Positions 38,405 through 47,844 of a stretch of DNA of 64,000 nucleotides are shown here, in pieces. Source of the DNA: JAGRAX01 sp041391365 (GTDB taxonomy: Bacteria; Bdellovibrionota_G; JALEGL01; JAGRMV01); the NCBI GenBank assembly GCA_041391365.1, contig JAWKOC010000003.1, forward strand, positions 248,001-312,000, read 5' to 3'. The translations under genes were made by a program, and so were the position numbers. Each line of letters opens with the position of its first letter. Positions within the stretch are counted from its first letter, which is position 1. The notes below the pieces were generated by a model, which was not told the DNA's origin, ran no database searches, and saw only the letters and a program-made list of their open reading frames with translations.

Positions 38405-39271
38405 ATGACCCTACTCAATTCAAAAAAACATTCCCGAGTGCATTGCTTGGGTCACATCACGTTGGATGAATTTCCACAGCAACATCGCCATAACATCGGA
38501 GGGGCCGCATGGTTTGGAGCCCATGTAGCTCATGCACTGAAATATCCGAGTTTTCTGTGGACACGCTTTGACGCTACACAATTGAATGTCTTCACCCCTT
38601 TTGTCATGAAAAATTTTGGAGACAAAAAATTAACTCGCTTTGTTCATCAATTTCATCAAGACAAGCGAGAGCTCACTTGCCCTGAGTATGCCTCCCCTCT
38701 CTCGATCAAAACATGTCGATCTTCCATCGGCGAAAAAGACCTTGTGTTTCTTGGACCGGTAGCTCAAGAGATCGCATTGTCCAATCTTGATGATCTTCCA
38801 CAGGTTTTTGTGGCCGCTGCGGGGCAAGGCTGGTTTCGAAAAATGCTCTCGGATGGTACCATCGTCAAATGCAGCCCCGCATGGAACACTTGGAAACGTA
38901 CGCTGGATTTGTGTGTAGTGAGCCATGAAGATCTCCATCGAAATGGAGATTGGGATGAAATTTGTTTGCGTAGTCGAGTCGCTGTTCAAACGAAAGGTTC
39001 AAAAGGCTATCTTCTCTCTCATCAAGGAAAAGAAATCTGTTGCAAACCTGCCCTTCACATTGAATCCAGTGTGGACTCTACGGGTGCAGGGGATATTTTT
39101 ACGATGACAATGCTGCTTTATATGTTTGAAGGGATGGAACCGATGCACGCAGCACACCTTGCTTCTGAGTTCGCTGCACGAACCACACAAAAAACTTCCA
39201 TCGAAGAAAAATTGATTTACGGAATGAAAAGTTTGGTTCCAGGGCGCAATGTCTCGTTGGGATCCAATTGA
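38405..39271 (+). CDS. PfkB-family carbohydrate kinase-like protein
   Basis: 288 residues. The PfkB signature 2 is clear (DSTGAGDIFTMTML, with catalytic Asp before the GAGD anion hole), as is the ribokinase-type N-terminal layout (CLGHITLDEFP, NIGGAAWFGAHVAHAL). The substrate cannot be told; neighbours give no pathway. Its last 55 bases overlap the end of mltD on the other strand. The RBS is weak. Confidence 0.82.
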   Translation: MTLLNSKKHSRVHCLGHITLDEFPQQHRHNIGGAAWFGAHVAHALKYPSFLWTRFDATQLNVFTPFVMKNFGDKKLTRFVHQFHQDKRELTCPEYASPLSIKTCRSSIGEKDLVFLGPVAQEIALSNLDDLPQVFVAAAGQGWFRKMLSDGTIVKCSPAWNTWKRTLDLCVVSHEDLHRNGDWDEICLRSRVAVQTKGSKGYLLSHQGKEICCKPALHIESSVDSTGAGDIFTMTMLLYMFEGMEPMHAAHLASEFAARTTQKTSIEEKLIYGMKSLVPGRNVSLGSN

Positions 39272-40758
39272 TTTTTTTCTACGAGCATGGCAACCGTGAC
39301 ATCATGTTGTTTTGAAATTTCCCACAGAGAGTCTCCACGACGAACTGTGTAGACATCTTTGGTTTGACCCTTTTGAAGATGGGCATCAAGTCCAGAGTTG
39401 TCTTTTACCCGAATCCATTGTCCGGGACGAAGATCCCGAGCTCCAATCTGGTTCCATCGTTTGAGATTTTCAACAGATACTCCAAAAATTTTGGAAAGGT
39501 CCCACAAGGTGTCCCCCGATTGCACGCGGTACATTCCCTTTTCATCCGCATGATGAACTTTTTTGGTGGACTGGTAACTTGCTCGCGTTGCCGATCGACC
39601 ACTAGGAATGGGGATCGTTAGGTTTTGACCTGCACGAATGCGGTTGGCGGATTTCAAATTGTTGTAGCTCATGATGCTTTGAGTGGAGACTCCATAACGT
39701 TTCGCAATCACAGACAAGGCTTCTCCGGAACGTACACGGTGAATCACAACGTCTTTGATTTCATACCGTGGAAGATTTGGATAGGCGGCCAAAAGTGCTT
39801 CTCCCGTTCCAACAGGCACATGCAATTCGTAGTCAGGATAGTTCGGAGGAGTCACATCACGAAGCAAGTCAGGGTTGAGAAACTTGAGGTCACTTACACT
39901 TGCACCGATGGCGGCCGCAATATGTTTCAATTCTACAGGTTCAGAAACAATGACTCGATCATAGGAGATGGGCTCTTCATAGATGATGTTGGTGAAACCA
40001 TATTTTTGAGGTTCCGAAGCAATCATGGCTGCAGCCAACATTTTGGGAACATAATTTTTGGTCTCAGGTTTTAGATAACGATATTTTGAAAGTTCCCAAT
40101 AATCTTCGGTTTGGTACCTGGAAATGGCTCGTGAAATTTTTCCTTCTCCCGCATTGTATCCAGCCGCTGCGAGGTACCAGTGCTGAAACTCATCGTACAA
40201 ATCTTTCAGATATTGAGCCGCAGCAATCGTGGATTTTTCAGGATGTCTTCTTTCGTCGATCCACCAGTTGACTTTGAGTCCGTAATGAATTCCGGTTCGT
40301 CGAACAAATTGCCATGGTCCCACAGCTGCAGCTCTTGAATAGGCGTGAGGTGTAAATCCGCTTTCAATCATCGAAAGATACACCAAATTGGAAGGTAGAC
40401 CGTTCTCCGACAAAATGCGTTCCATCATCGGAATGTATCGGCCCGATCGAGCGAGCCACCTTGCAAAGGCTTTGCTTCCTCGGCCTTGAAAATATTCCAA
40501 CCAAATTTGAACTTTTTGGTTCACCATCATGGGAACCTCAGGCAAACCCACTTCTTGTTTGGCAAAATCTTGGACTTCTTGATCCATGGAACCGGGCTCT
40601 TGTTGAGAATCCAGTTGGACCTGGTTGAGCTCTTGCGCAACTTCCTGATCTGTTTTTTCAATATGGGAAGGTGGATTGGATTTCAATGCCTGGCAGGCGC
40701 TGAAAGACAGGAAAAAAATGGGCGCTGCGGCATAAAAAAGGCGGTGTAACTTATTCAT
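39217..40758 (-). CDS. mltD: Membrane-bound lytic transglycosylase D with LysM repeats
   Basis: 513 residues from ATG 40758 (AGAGGA upstream); a longer frame exists but has no signal at its start. Lipoprotein signal ending FSAC (Cys22). SLT domain with catalytic Glu132 (LSMIESGFTPHAYSRA, GPWQF, YNAGEGKISRAI). Three LysM motifs follow (about 335-380, 400-445, 467-513), for example VRSGEALSVIAKRYGV and VQSGDTLWDLSKIFGV. It cleaves peptidoglycan with 1,6-anhydro product. The 3' end overlaps pfkB by 55 bases, tail to tail. Confidence 0.95.
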   Translation of the reverse strand: MNKLHRLFYAAAPIFFLSFSACQALKSNPPSHIEKTDQEVAQELNQVQLDSQQEPGSMDQEVQDFAKQEVGLPEVPMMVNQKVQIWLEYFQGRGSKAFARWLARSGRYIPMMERILSENGLPSNLVYLSMIESGFTPHAYSRAAAVGPWQFVRRTGIHYGLKVNWWIDERRHPEKSTIAAAQYLKDLYDEFQHWYLAAAGYNAGEGKISRAISRYQTEDYWELSKYRYLKPETKNYVPKMLAAAMIASEPQKYGFTNIIYEEPISYDRVIVSEPVELKHIAAAIGASVSDLKFLNPDLLRDVTPPNYPDYELHVPVGTGEALLAAYPNLPRYEIKDVVIHRVRSGEALSVIAKRYGVSTQSIMSYNNLKSANRIRAGQNLTIPIPSGRSATRASYQSTKKVHHADEKGMYRVQSGDTLWDLSKIFGVSVENLKRWNQIGARDLRPGQWIRVKDNSGLDAHLQKGQTKDVYTVRRGDSLWEISKQHDVTVAMLVEKNQLDPNETLRPGTKLFIP

Positions 40759-40952
40759 GAATCCTCTACTATTATCGTCGTTTTGCAACACAAATTCTAC
40801 TGCTATTGTCTCTACACATGAATCAAAAAGGATAGAGAAAGAACGAGGTGAAGTCAATTTCGTGAGGGAAAGTTCTCCACCTTGGAGAGATTTTTCTCGA
40901 TTCAGGTCGCTGCCTCGACTTTTCAGCATCCCTCAACTATGATGACGACGTT

Positions 40953-43670
40953 TTGAATCGGACTAGGTTTGCGGCATTGTGTGTTTCTTTTGGGTTGGGA
41001 TGGTTTGGGAATTTTGCCCATGGAGCCCAGAGCTTGGAAACCCACTACCATCTCAAGGTGGTTCTCAAGAATCCTAGACTCCGCACCATCGAAATCGTTC
41101 AGGACACGACCCTCACAAACCAAAGCTCGGTGGCCATCACCATGGTGGAATGGCTCGTCTATCCCAATCGATTTTCCAAACCTCTGCCTCGTCTGGGAGA
41201 TTTGAACTATCATCGAATCTACCCTCACGGATTTTCCAAGGGATCCATTGATTTTTCATCGATTCAAAATTCCGATGGCGAAGATGTGCGTTCCACCTTT
41301 GTTCCAGGTAGTTTTTTGGCCATGCCGGAAGGCATCTCGTATACGCAGCACCTGAAAAAACCTCTGCAACCGGGCCAATCCATTTCGATCCAGATGTCTT
41401 ATACGCTGAAGGTGCCCAACAAATTGGGTTCTTTTGGATTTTATCGAAACATTCTGACCCTTTCGGGTGGATGGACGCCTTATGTAGCTCATATGAACAA
41501 CCAAGGGGAATTTGATCTGACCGATGCGCCCAATCCCAGCCAGTGGGACGTTGCGATCGATTCCCAGTGGCCCTTTGTGATGAAAGATACGCTGTACCAG
41601 GCAGGAGAACACCATGTTCATTTTGAGCAGTTGCCCTCCATCAATTTGCAAGCCAGCCCTCGATTTTATTCGTATCACGTAAAAGACGATCAGCGATCTG
41701 TGACCGTGTTTTACCCTCTGCGAAAAAACAAACGAATTGAAACTTCCATGGAAATGTTTTTGGAAAGTTACCTTCGGTATCTTAAAACTCATGAGGAGTG
41801 GTTTGAAGGAAAACCCACGCACTTTACATTGTCTCAAGCACCTTTGAGAGAAATGCTGGCCGTACAAACGTCCGGAAGTTCTTATTTTTCTGATCGAGCT
41901 TTCAAAACCGTGGGCTTCTTGAAATCCTTTCATACCGTGCCTCTTCTCCAAACTCTTTTTGGACAGATGATCTCCAAAGAAGTTCAAGATGTGGAAAACA
42001 TCGAGAATCGTTTGTGGGTCAGCGAGATGGTCTCTCAAAAACTCACAGCAGATTTTATTGAATACCAAAAATATGCTCATACCGATGCACGAAACATTGG
42101 TGCCATTCGTACACTGAGTATTTTTCCGATTGTCGATCAGGTGATTCACTCTCCTCAGTTTGCTTTTTTTGATGTGTTCTATGATTTTGCCTATCCCTAT
42201 GATCCTGTCCGAGATGAATTTTCAAGATACAACCATCGAAAAGCCTATGGCCGCTCGGTGTTTTCCAACATGGAAGATGTTCTTGGAGAAGAACTTGTCG
42301 AAGAGAGCATCGACGAATACATCCGTAAAGAAAACACCAGTTTGCTGAGCATTTTGCAGGAAAAATCTGGAAAAGATCTGACCTCCGATCTTGCCCAGTG
42401 GACATCACGACGACCTGCACTCAATTACAGCATCATCAAAAAAGAGCGGACAGAGAATCAAGATGAGAGTTCTCATTATTTGGTTCGCGTTCGAAAAGAA
42501 GGCCCCATCGAATTCACAGAACCTGTAGAGCTCTTGGTCAAAACCAAAAAAAGTCGTGACATTCTTCGATGGAAAGATGGGGGAGAATTTCATGATTTTG
42601 AATTTGATGTTCCCCAGAATGACAAACTCAAAGTAGTTGAGATTGATCCTCGAAAGCGTCTTTTGGAAACCGATCTGGATGACAATCGAAAACCTTCACT
42701 GAAAAAATTTGTGTTGACGGAAAGTTTTGCTACCTACGATGTAAAATCGAATCAACCTCAAATTTTTTTGGCGGGTCAATTTCGAAAAAAATACGGTGGG
42801 GCAGATCGCTTCAACATTCAAGCCACCTATCTCAAAGATATTTACGGAGTGAATTTTTCCTATATGCGTTTGTTTGGGCAGGCCTTGGATCGACTGCGTT
42901 TGAGCCACGGATTGAGTTCTGGGATTTCGATCAACCGGGTCACCGACGACTACACTTCCGTGAGTACTTCCTCGGGTCCAACCGCCGTGTTGGTCGGAAA
43001 CGAAGGATGGATCACAGCACTGACGATGAGTTATTTCTATGGAAACCAAGTTTCGTTCACCAATCCTCTCCAGGGAGGATATGGTTCGGTGAGTGCAAGT
43101 GTGGGAACCAAAGCCTTGGGAGGGGATCATGACTATTATCGAATTTCGACCAACCATTCCTGGATTCTTCCCTTGCATCCCAATCATTTGTTAGCTTTTC
43201 GAGCCAGAATCGGAACCTCAGGTGCGGATAGCATTCCAAGCCAGGTACAATTTCGATTGGGAGGAATTGATTCCATGAGAGGTCTGCCTCTGGACAACAG
43301 TCGCTTTACAGGCCGACATGTGTTGCTTCTTTCAGGAGAATATCGTCATTTTCTTTTCCAAGACTTCGACGTCAATTTTTGGTTGTTTCGTGTAAGATCG
43401 GTGCAGGGAGCGGTTTTTTCCAATGTGGGAAAAATTGCATATTCTGCACAAGAGCGCGCAGAAAAAATCATCAACCCCTCTGCACCAACCTCAAATTTTT
43501 GGGACCTGTTCAATGGATCCAATATGGAAGTGGATGTTGGATATGGTCTACGATTTCACATTGAATACTTTGGTGTATCCCCCAGTTTGATCACCTTTGA
43601 TGTGGCTCGCGCCATCACAGAAGCCAATGCAGTGATGCAGTTTTATTTTGGCGTCACGCAGACGTTTTGA
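40953..43670 (+). CDS. M1-peptidase-like domain fused to Omp85-type barrel
   Basis: 905 residues from TTG 40953; no in-frame ATG is available, and this start gives a signal peptide (FAALCVSFGLGWFGNFAHG). Residues about 30-500 read like the N-terminal and catalytic parts of M1 aminopeptidases (early TTLTNQSS strand, late SGKDLTSDLAQW), but the HExxH zinc site is absent: the expected region reads LLQTLFGQMISKE. The last roughly 280 residues look like an Omp85/surface-antigen barrel (FRLGGIDSMRGLPLD, LLSGEYRHF) and end in Phe (FGVTQTF). It is probably outer-membrane with an inactive peptidase-like periplasmic domain. Confidence 0.7.
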   Translation: MNRTRFAALCVSFGLGWFGNFAHGAQSLETHYHLKVVLKNPRLRTIEIVQDTTLTNQSSVAITMVEWLVYPNRFSKPLPRLGDLNYHRIYPHGFSKGSIDFSSIQNSDGEDVRSTFVPGSFLAMPEGISYTQHLKKPLQPGQSISIQMSYTLKVPNKLGSFGFYRNILTLSGGWTPYVAHMNNQGEFDLTDAPNPSQWDVAIDSQWPFVMKDTLYQAGEHHVHFEQLPSINLQASPRFYSYHVKDDQRSVTVFYPLRKNKRIETSMEMFLESYLRYLKTHEEWFEGKPTHFTLSQAPLREMLAVQTSGSSYFSDRAFKTVGFLKSFHTVPLLQTLFGQMISKEVQDVENIENRLWVSEMVSQKLTADFIEYQKYAHTDARNIGAIRTLSIFPIVDQVIHSPQFAFFDVFYDFAYPYDPVRDEFSRYNHRKAYGRSVFSNMEDVLGEELVEESIDEYIRKENTSLLSILQEKSGKDLTSDLAQWTSRRPALNYSIIKKERTENQDESSHYLVRVRKEGPIEFTEPVELLVKTKKSRDILRWKDGGEFHDFEFDVPQNDKLKVVEIDPRKRLLETDLDDNRKPSLKKFVLTESFATYDVKSNQPQIFLAGQFRKKYGGADRFNIQATYLKDIYGVNFSYMRLFGQALDRLRLSHGLSSGISINRVTDDYTSVSTSSGPTAVLVGNEGWITALTMSYFYGNQVSFTNPLQGGYGSVSASVGTKALGGDHDYYRISTNHSWILPLHPNHLLAFRARIGTSGADSIPSQVQFRLGGIDSMRGLPLDNSRFTGRHVLLLSGEYRHFLFQDFDVNFWLFRVRSVQGAVFSNVGKIAYSAQERAEKIINPSAPTSNFWDLFNGSNMEVDVGYGLRFHIEYFGVSPSLITFDVARAITEANAVMQFYFGVTQTF

Positions 43671-43705
43671 GGCAAAACATCTTTCGCTAGATCAAAAATT
43701 CATTC

Positions 43706-44794
43706 TCAAACACTGAGGGTGTTTCGAGAAGCAGAGGTTTTTTTCCGAGCAGAAGCTTTTTGTGTTTTGGCTGCATCGGTAGATTTGCCTTTTGTTTTTT
43801 GAGCTGGCTTGGTTGTGCTGCTTTTCTTTTTCTTTCCTGTTGCAGTTTTGACTTTCTTTTCTACTGCGTTGGCAAGATAGATTTTTTCAATGGCTTTTCG
43901 AAATTTTGGATCTTTGGCATCTTTTCGAATGGCCTCCATGATCGAAAACGTTTTGCTTGGATCGCAACTGTTGAAAACATCCCCATTGGAATTGAGCTGA
44001 ATAAAAGGTGTATCGCGCTCTTTTTGCAAATCAACTTTGGACAAAAAGGACATGACGCCCAAAGCATTGGGAAACTTGAACTTAAGCGTGGGCTGGTCTT
44101 CGCTCAAATCATGAACGCGTTCCAAAATTTGATAGTTGTCGATCATTTTTTTGGCTTCCAATACCGTGAGAATATTTCGATCACGATAAGGGTCCAATTC
44201 CTGATTTTGAGGATCATATTCTACAAAACGAATATGGATACGACGATCACGCGTAAGTCGTGCAATTTCTACGATTTCATCTTCGTTGATTTCTTTGAGC
44301 AAAGTCACATTCAATCGAATGTCGCTGTATTTTAGTTTTTCAACTTTTTCTACACCGTCCAGCACTCGATACAAACTATCGTGCCCCGTAATGCGCTGGT
44401 ACTTCATAAAATGAAGCGTATCAAAATTGACATCAACTTTTTTCAATCCCATTTTTCGCAAAGGATCTGCAAATGCTTTCAGGTGTGTTCCATTGGTGAT
44501 CAAACGAACTTCGTTGATTTTTTTGCTTGCATGCGCAGCTTTGACAAAACTGGGCGCATCTTTGCGAAGAAGAGGTTCAGCCCCCTCGATCAAAACTTGA
44601 TTGACTCCAAATTCTCCTACGATTTTGACAAACTTGTTTACATCGGAAGAACTCAGCGATTTTTTGGTTTCAAAAAATTCATTGTGGTGACCCAAAGCTT
44701 TGCAATAGAAACAACTCAGGTTGCATTCTCCTGTGATGGATAGTTTCAAAGTTCGAATATCGCCTAAGGGTTCAAAGTGCTTTGATGCTGCCAC
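43706..44794 (-). CDS. MoaA-like radical SAM protein with histone-H1-like tail
   Basis: 362 residues from GTG 44794, chosen for the strong RBS GAGGAG seven bases upstream; a TTG 35 codons earlier has none. Radical SAM cluster Cys24-x3-Cys28-x2-Cys31 (GECNLSCFYC), then IEGAEPLLRKD and LITNGTHL. It resembles MoaA in layout, but the C-terminal second cluster (CxxC...C) is not present, so the reaction is unknown. The last roughly 55 residues are Lys/Ala/Thr/Ser repeats (KKKKSSTTKPAQKTKGK), like histone H1 tails. Confidence 0.85.
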   Translation of the reverse strand: MAASKHFEPLGDIRTLKLSITGECNLSCFYCKALGHHNEFFETKKSLSSSDVNKFVKIVGEFGVNQVLIEGAEPLLRKDAPSFVKAAHASKKINEVRLITNGTHLKAFADPLRKMGLKKVDVNFDTLHFMKYQRITGHDSLYRVLDGVEKVEKLKYSDIRLNVTLLKEINEDEIVEIARLTRDRRIHIRFVEYDPQNQELDPYRDRNILTVLEAKKMIDNYQILERVHDLSEDQPTLKFKFPNALGVMSFLSKVDLQKERDTPFIQLNSNGDVFNSCDPSKTFSIMEAIRKDAKDPKFRKAIEKIYLANAVEKKVKTATGKKKKSSTTKPAQKTKGKSTDAAKTQKASARKKTSASRNTLSV

Positions 44795-44959
44795 AAAAAC
44801 GCTCCTCGCATTCGTTGTTGATAAAACCAAACTAAACCGTTGTAGACCACGCAGGTTTGAGTTAGCGATTCTATATAGAAATTCAAAACTCTTTGTCAAG
44901 CAATGCTTTTTATGACGCGCTGAACCTGAGCACGAAACGTGCTTTGCGAAATGTTGTGT

Positions 44960-45298
44960 TTATTTTTTTTGTCGATATTTTCGGAAGAGCCTGGTGATGA
45001 TCCGTTTGCCGGCTTCATTGAGTTCAAGAAATTGAATCCCCATTCCTTTTCTTTTGTTTTTGTCGTTTTCGACCCACTTTACAATTCCTGTACCTTTGAT
45101 GCTTTCTTCCTGATTTTTGACGCGAAACTCAAAATTAAGCTTGGTTCCAATGGGTTTTGGATCTTCGGTGAGCAAAAACAACCCGCCTTCGCTCAAATTC
45201 TCCAACAAAACTTGGTCCCGTTGATCTTCTTTTTGAAACAAAATTTTTACATTGCTCTCAAGAGAGATACGGGCAAATCTACGACGTTCATCACTCAT
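44960..45298 (-). CDS. PilZ-domain protein
   Basis: 112 residues. RRFAR (R-x3-R) and NLSEGG form the cyclic-di-GMP site; GMGIQFLEL closes the barrel, and a basic tail (RLFRKYRQKK) follows. It is divergent from the PBP1A gene (about 90 bases), a region that may be shared for regulation. Confidence 0.9.
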   Translation of the reverse strand: MSDERRRFARISLESNVKILFQKEDQRDQVLLENLSEGGLFLLTEDPKPIGTKLNFEFRVKNQEESIKGTGIVKWVENDKNKRKGMGIQFLELNEAGKRIITRLFRKYRQKK

Positions 45299-45390
45299 GG
45301 GTTCTTACTTTCCACTATTTTTCGTATGCAAATGATGATAAGTTTTCCATCCAATTGCCATCACGAAGTAGTGGCTCAATTGTAAGCGAG

Positions 45391-47838
45391 ATGACTCAAA
45401 AATGGAAAAAAACTTTGGCGAATCTTTTTTTGGGTTTTGCCGTTGCGGTTGGATTGATCACAAGCGTAGTCCTTGGTTACTTTTACGTAAACCTACCTTC
45501 CATTGAAACCCTTCGAGACTATCAACCCTTTTTGGCCACAGAAGTTTTTTCCCGGGAATACATCAAAATCGGTGAATTTTTTCAGGAGCGTCGCGTGTTC
45601 GTTCCCATGGAAGAAATTCCTCCCATGGTGATCAATGCTTTTTTGTCTGCGGAAGATTCTGATTTTTATGAGCATCGCGGAGTCTCTCCCATTGCGATTG
45701 TCAGGGCCATGATCAAAAATGCGATTGCCGGGTACAAAAAGCAAGGGGGAAGTACCATCACGCAGCAAGTGGCTCGCGGAGTTTTGCTTTCACGGAAAAA
45801 AAGTTATACGCGAAAAATTCGGGAGGTGCTCCTGGCCTTGAAAATGGAGCGACACCTGACCAAAAATGAAATCTTAGAAATCTACCTGAATCAAGTGTAC
45901 CTAGGCCACAGCAGCTATGGTGTTCAGGCGGCGGCGAAAGTGTATTTCAACAAAAACCTTAAGGAACTTACCATTGGTGAAACGGCAATTTTGGCAGGGT
46001 TGACCAAAGCTCCCAGCCGAGACAATCCTCACACAAGCTTGGAGAAGGCCAAAGGTCGACAAGCCTATGTGCTCAGCCGTTTGGTGAGCGAAGGTCATAT
46101 TTCTGAGCAGGAAAAAAAAGACGCGCAAAATGAATTGATTGTGGTTCAGTCTGAAAGCGATTTGAATCTTTCAGTTGCACCCTATTTTGTGGAAAGCATT
46201 CGACGCTATGCCATGAACAAATATGGTGCGGAACGAGTTCTGGGTGATGGGCTGCAAATCATCACCACTCTCAAATACGATGCGGCCATGGCCGCCGACA
46301 AGACTCTTCGTGCGGGGGTCATCGAGCTGGATCAGCGTCAAGGATATCGAGGCCCTCTAAAAAAAGTAGAAGAGTCTGAGATGGCCCAGGAAATGGATCG
46401 ACTCAAAACCGAACAAGGTCAGATGATGCTTGGTCAAGACCAAACTTATGAAGCCCTGGTCACAGAAGTCTCCGACAAAAACGGAACCGTTCGCATCGAT
46501 ACAGGAGCTCAAGCCGGATGGATTTCTCTTTCAAGCATGGAGTGGGCTCGAACCCCCAATGCACAAGTGTTTTGGGAATACGCAAAAGTGAAAAAACCTT
46601 CTCAAGTCCTCGCCAAAGGAGATTTGATTCAGGTGCGGTGGCTGGAAACCCGCAATGATCAGCAGTGGTTTGCTCTTTTTCAGGAGCCCAAAGTACAGGG
46701 CGCGTTGGTGGCCATGGATCCTTATACCGGTGCGGTGATTGCCATGAAGGGTGGGTATGACTATCGTGAAAGTGAGTTCAATCGAATTTTGCAAAGCACC
46801 CGACAGCCTGGATCGAGTTTCAAACCTTTCATCTATTCCGCAGCGTTGGACCACGGATATACTCCTGGTAGCATCATTGTGGATGCCCCGTTGGTCTATG
46901 ATGACCCCACCACAGAATTTCGATGGAAGCCAAAAAATTATGGCGGAAAATTTTATGGAGATACCATTTTTCGGGATTGTTTGATTCAATCTCGAAACGT
47001 TCCCACGATCAAAATTGTTCAAGATATGGGAATCGATACGGTCATCGATTACGCCAGACGGTTTGGATTTTCCACCGAGCTTGATCGCAATTTTTCCTTG
47101 GCCCTGGGGTCTTCAACGGTATATCCCATTGAACTCGCACAAGCATATTCGGTATTTGCCAATGGGGGCACCCGCCCAACCTATTTCATGATCAAAAAAA
47201 TCATCGACAAAGATGGAAACATTTTGGAGCAACATAGTTTTGATGATCCTGCCTTGGATTTGGATGCTCAACTTGTGCAACGAGAAATCATGCAAGACAA
47301 AAAGCACAAACAAGAACAAGCTATTTTGCAAGGGCTGCAAGAGGAAGACAATCTAGCTCAGGGATACGTCATCACACCTCAAACCGCCTACATGATCACT
47401 CACCTTCTCAAAGAAGTAATCACGGCAGGAACGGGTCGCCGTGCTCTAAAATTGGGTCGGCCTGCAGCAGGAAAAACTGGAACCACCAACGACAACTACG
47501 ATGCTTGGTTTGTGGGATACACACCTCAGTTGGTGACGGTGGTGTGGATGGGATTTGACCAAGCTCAAGATCTTGGCGCGCTGGAAGGTGGAGGGCGAAC
47601 GGCAGTGCCTGTGTGGAATGATTTTATGACCATCACGCTCAAGGACGAACCAAGAATTGATTTTGATGTTCCTTCAGGACTGGTGTTTGCACAAATTGAT
47701 CCAAAAACTGGAAAACTCGCCAACGAACGAACCAATGATCCGATTTTTGAAATTTTCCGTCAAGGCACTCAGCCGACCGGTGTTTCGGATCAATCGATGG
47801 GTTCGTCTCAGTCACAAGATTTCTTTTTGGAGGAATAG
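45391..47838 (+). CDS. mrcA: Class A penicillin-binding protein 1A
   Basis: 815 residues from ATG 45391; a TTG 12 codons earlier is possible. TM anchor at about 8-32. Transglycosylase domain with EDSDFYEHRG (catalytic Glu) and QQVARGVLLSRKKSYTRK. Transpeptidase domain with SSFKP (SxxK), SRN (SxN) and GKTGTTND (KTG). An OB-like insert (ALVTEVSDKNGTVRID) lies between the two domains. It polymerises and crosslinks peptidoglycan. A SpoIID-type lipoprotein starts 6 bases after its stop. Confidence 0.96.
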   Translation: MTQKWKKTLANLFLGFAVAVGLITSVVLGYFYVNLPSIETLRDYQPFLATEVFSREYIKIGEFFQERRVFVPMEEIPPMVINAFLSAEDSDFYEHRGVSPIAIVRAMIKNAIAGYKKQGGSTITQQVARGVLLSRKKSYTRKIREVLLALKMERHLTKNEILEIYLNQVYLGHSSYGVQAAAKVYFNKNLKELTIGETAILAGLTKAPSRDNPHTSLEKAKGRQAYVLSRLVSEGHISEQEKKDAQNELIVVQSESDLNLSVAPYFVESIRRYAMNKYGAERVLGDGLQIITTLKYDAAMAADKTLRAGVIELDQRQGYRGPLKKVEESEMAQEMDRLKTEQGQMMLGQDQTYEALVTEVSDKNGTVRIDTGAQAGWISLSSMEWARTPNAQVFWEYAKVKKPSQVLAKGDLIQVRWLETRNDQQWFALFQEPKVQGALVAMDPYTGAVIAMKGGYDYRESEFNRILQSTRQPGSSFKPFIYSAALDHGYTPGSIIVDAPLVYDDPTTEFRWKPKNYGGKFYGDTIFRDCLIQSRNVPTIKIVQDMGIDTVIDYARRFGFSTELDRNFSLALGSSTVYPIELAQAYSVFANGGTRPTYFMIKKIIDKDGNILEQHSFDDPALDLDAQLVQREIMQDKKHKQEQAILQGLQEEDNLAQGYVITPQTAYMITHLLKEVITAGTGRRALKLGRPAAGKTGTTNDNYDAWFVGYTPQLVTVVWMGFDQAQDLGALEGGGRTAVPVWNDFMTITLKDEPRIDFDVPSGLVFAQIDPKTGKLANERTNDPIFEIFRQGTQPTGVSDQSMGSSQSQDFFLEE

Positions 47839-47844
47839 TCCACA

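Noticed and set aside
40759..40929. N-terminal extension of mltD by 57 residues
   Set aside because: The added residues do not form a signal, whereas ATG 40758 begins a proper lipoprotein signal with an RBS.
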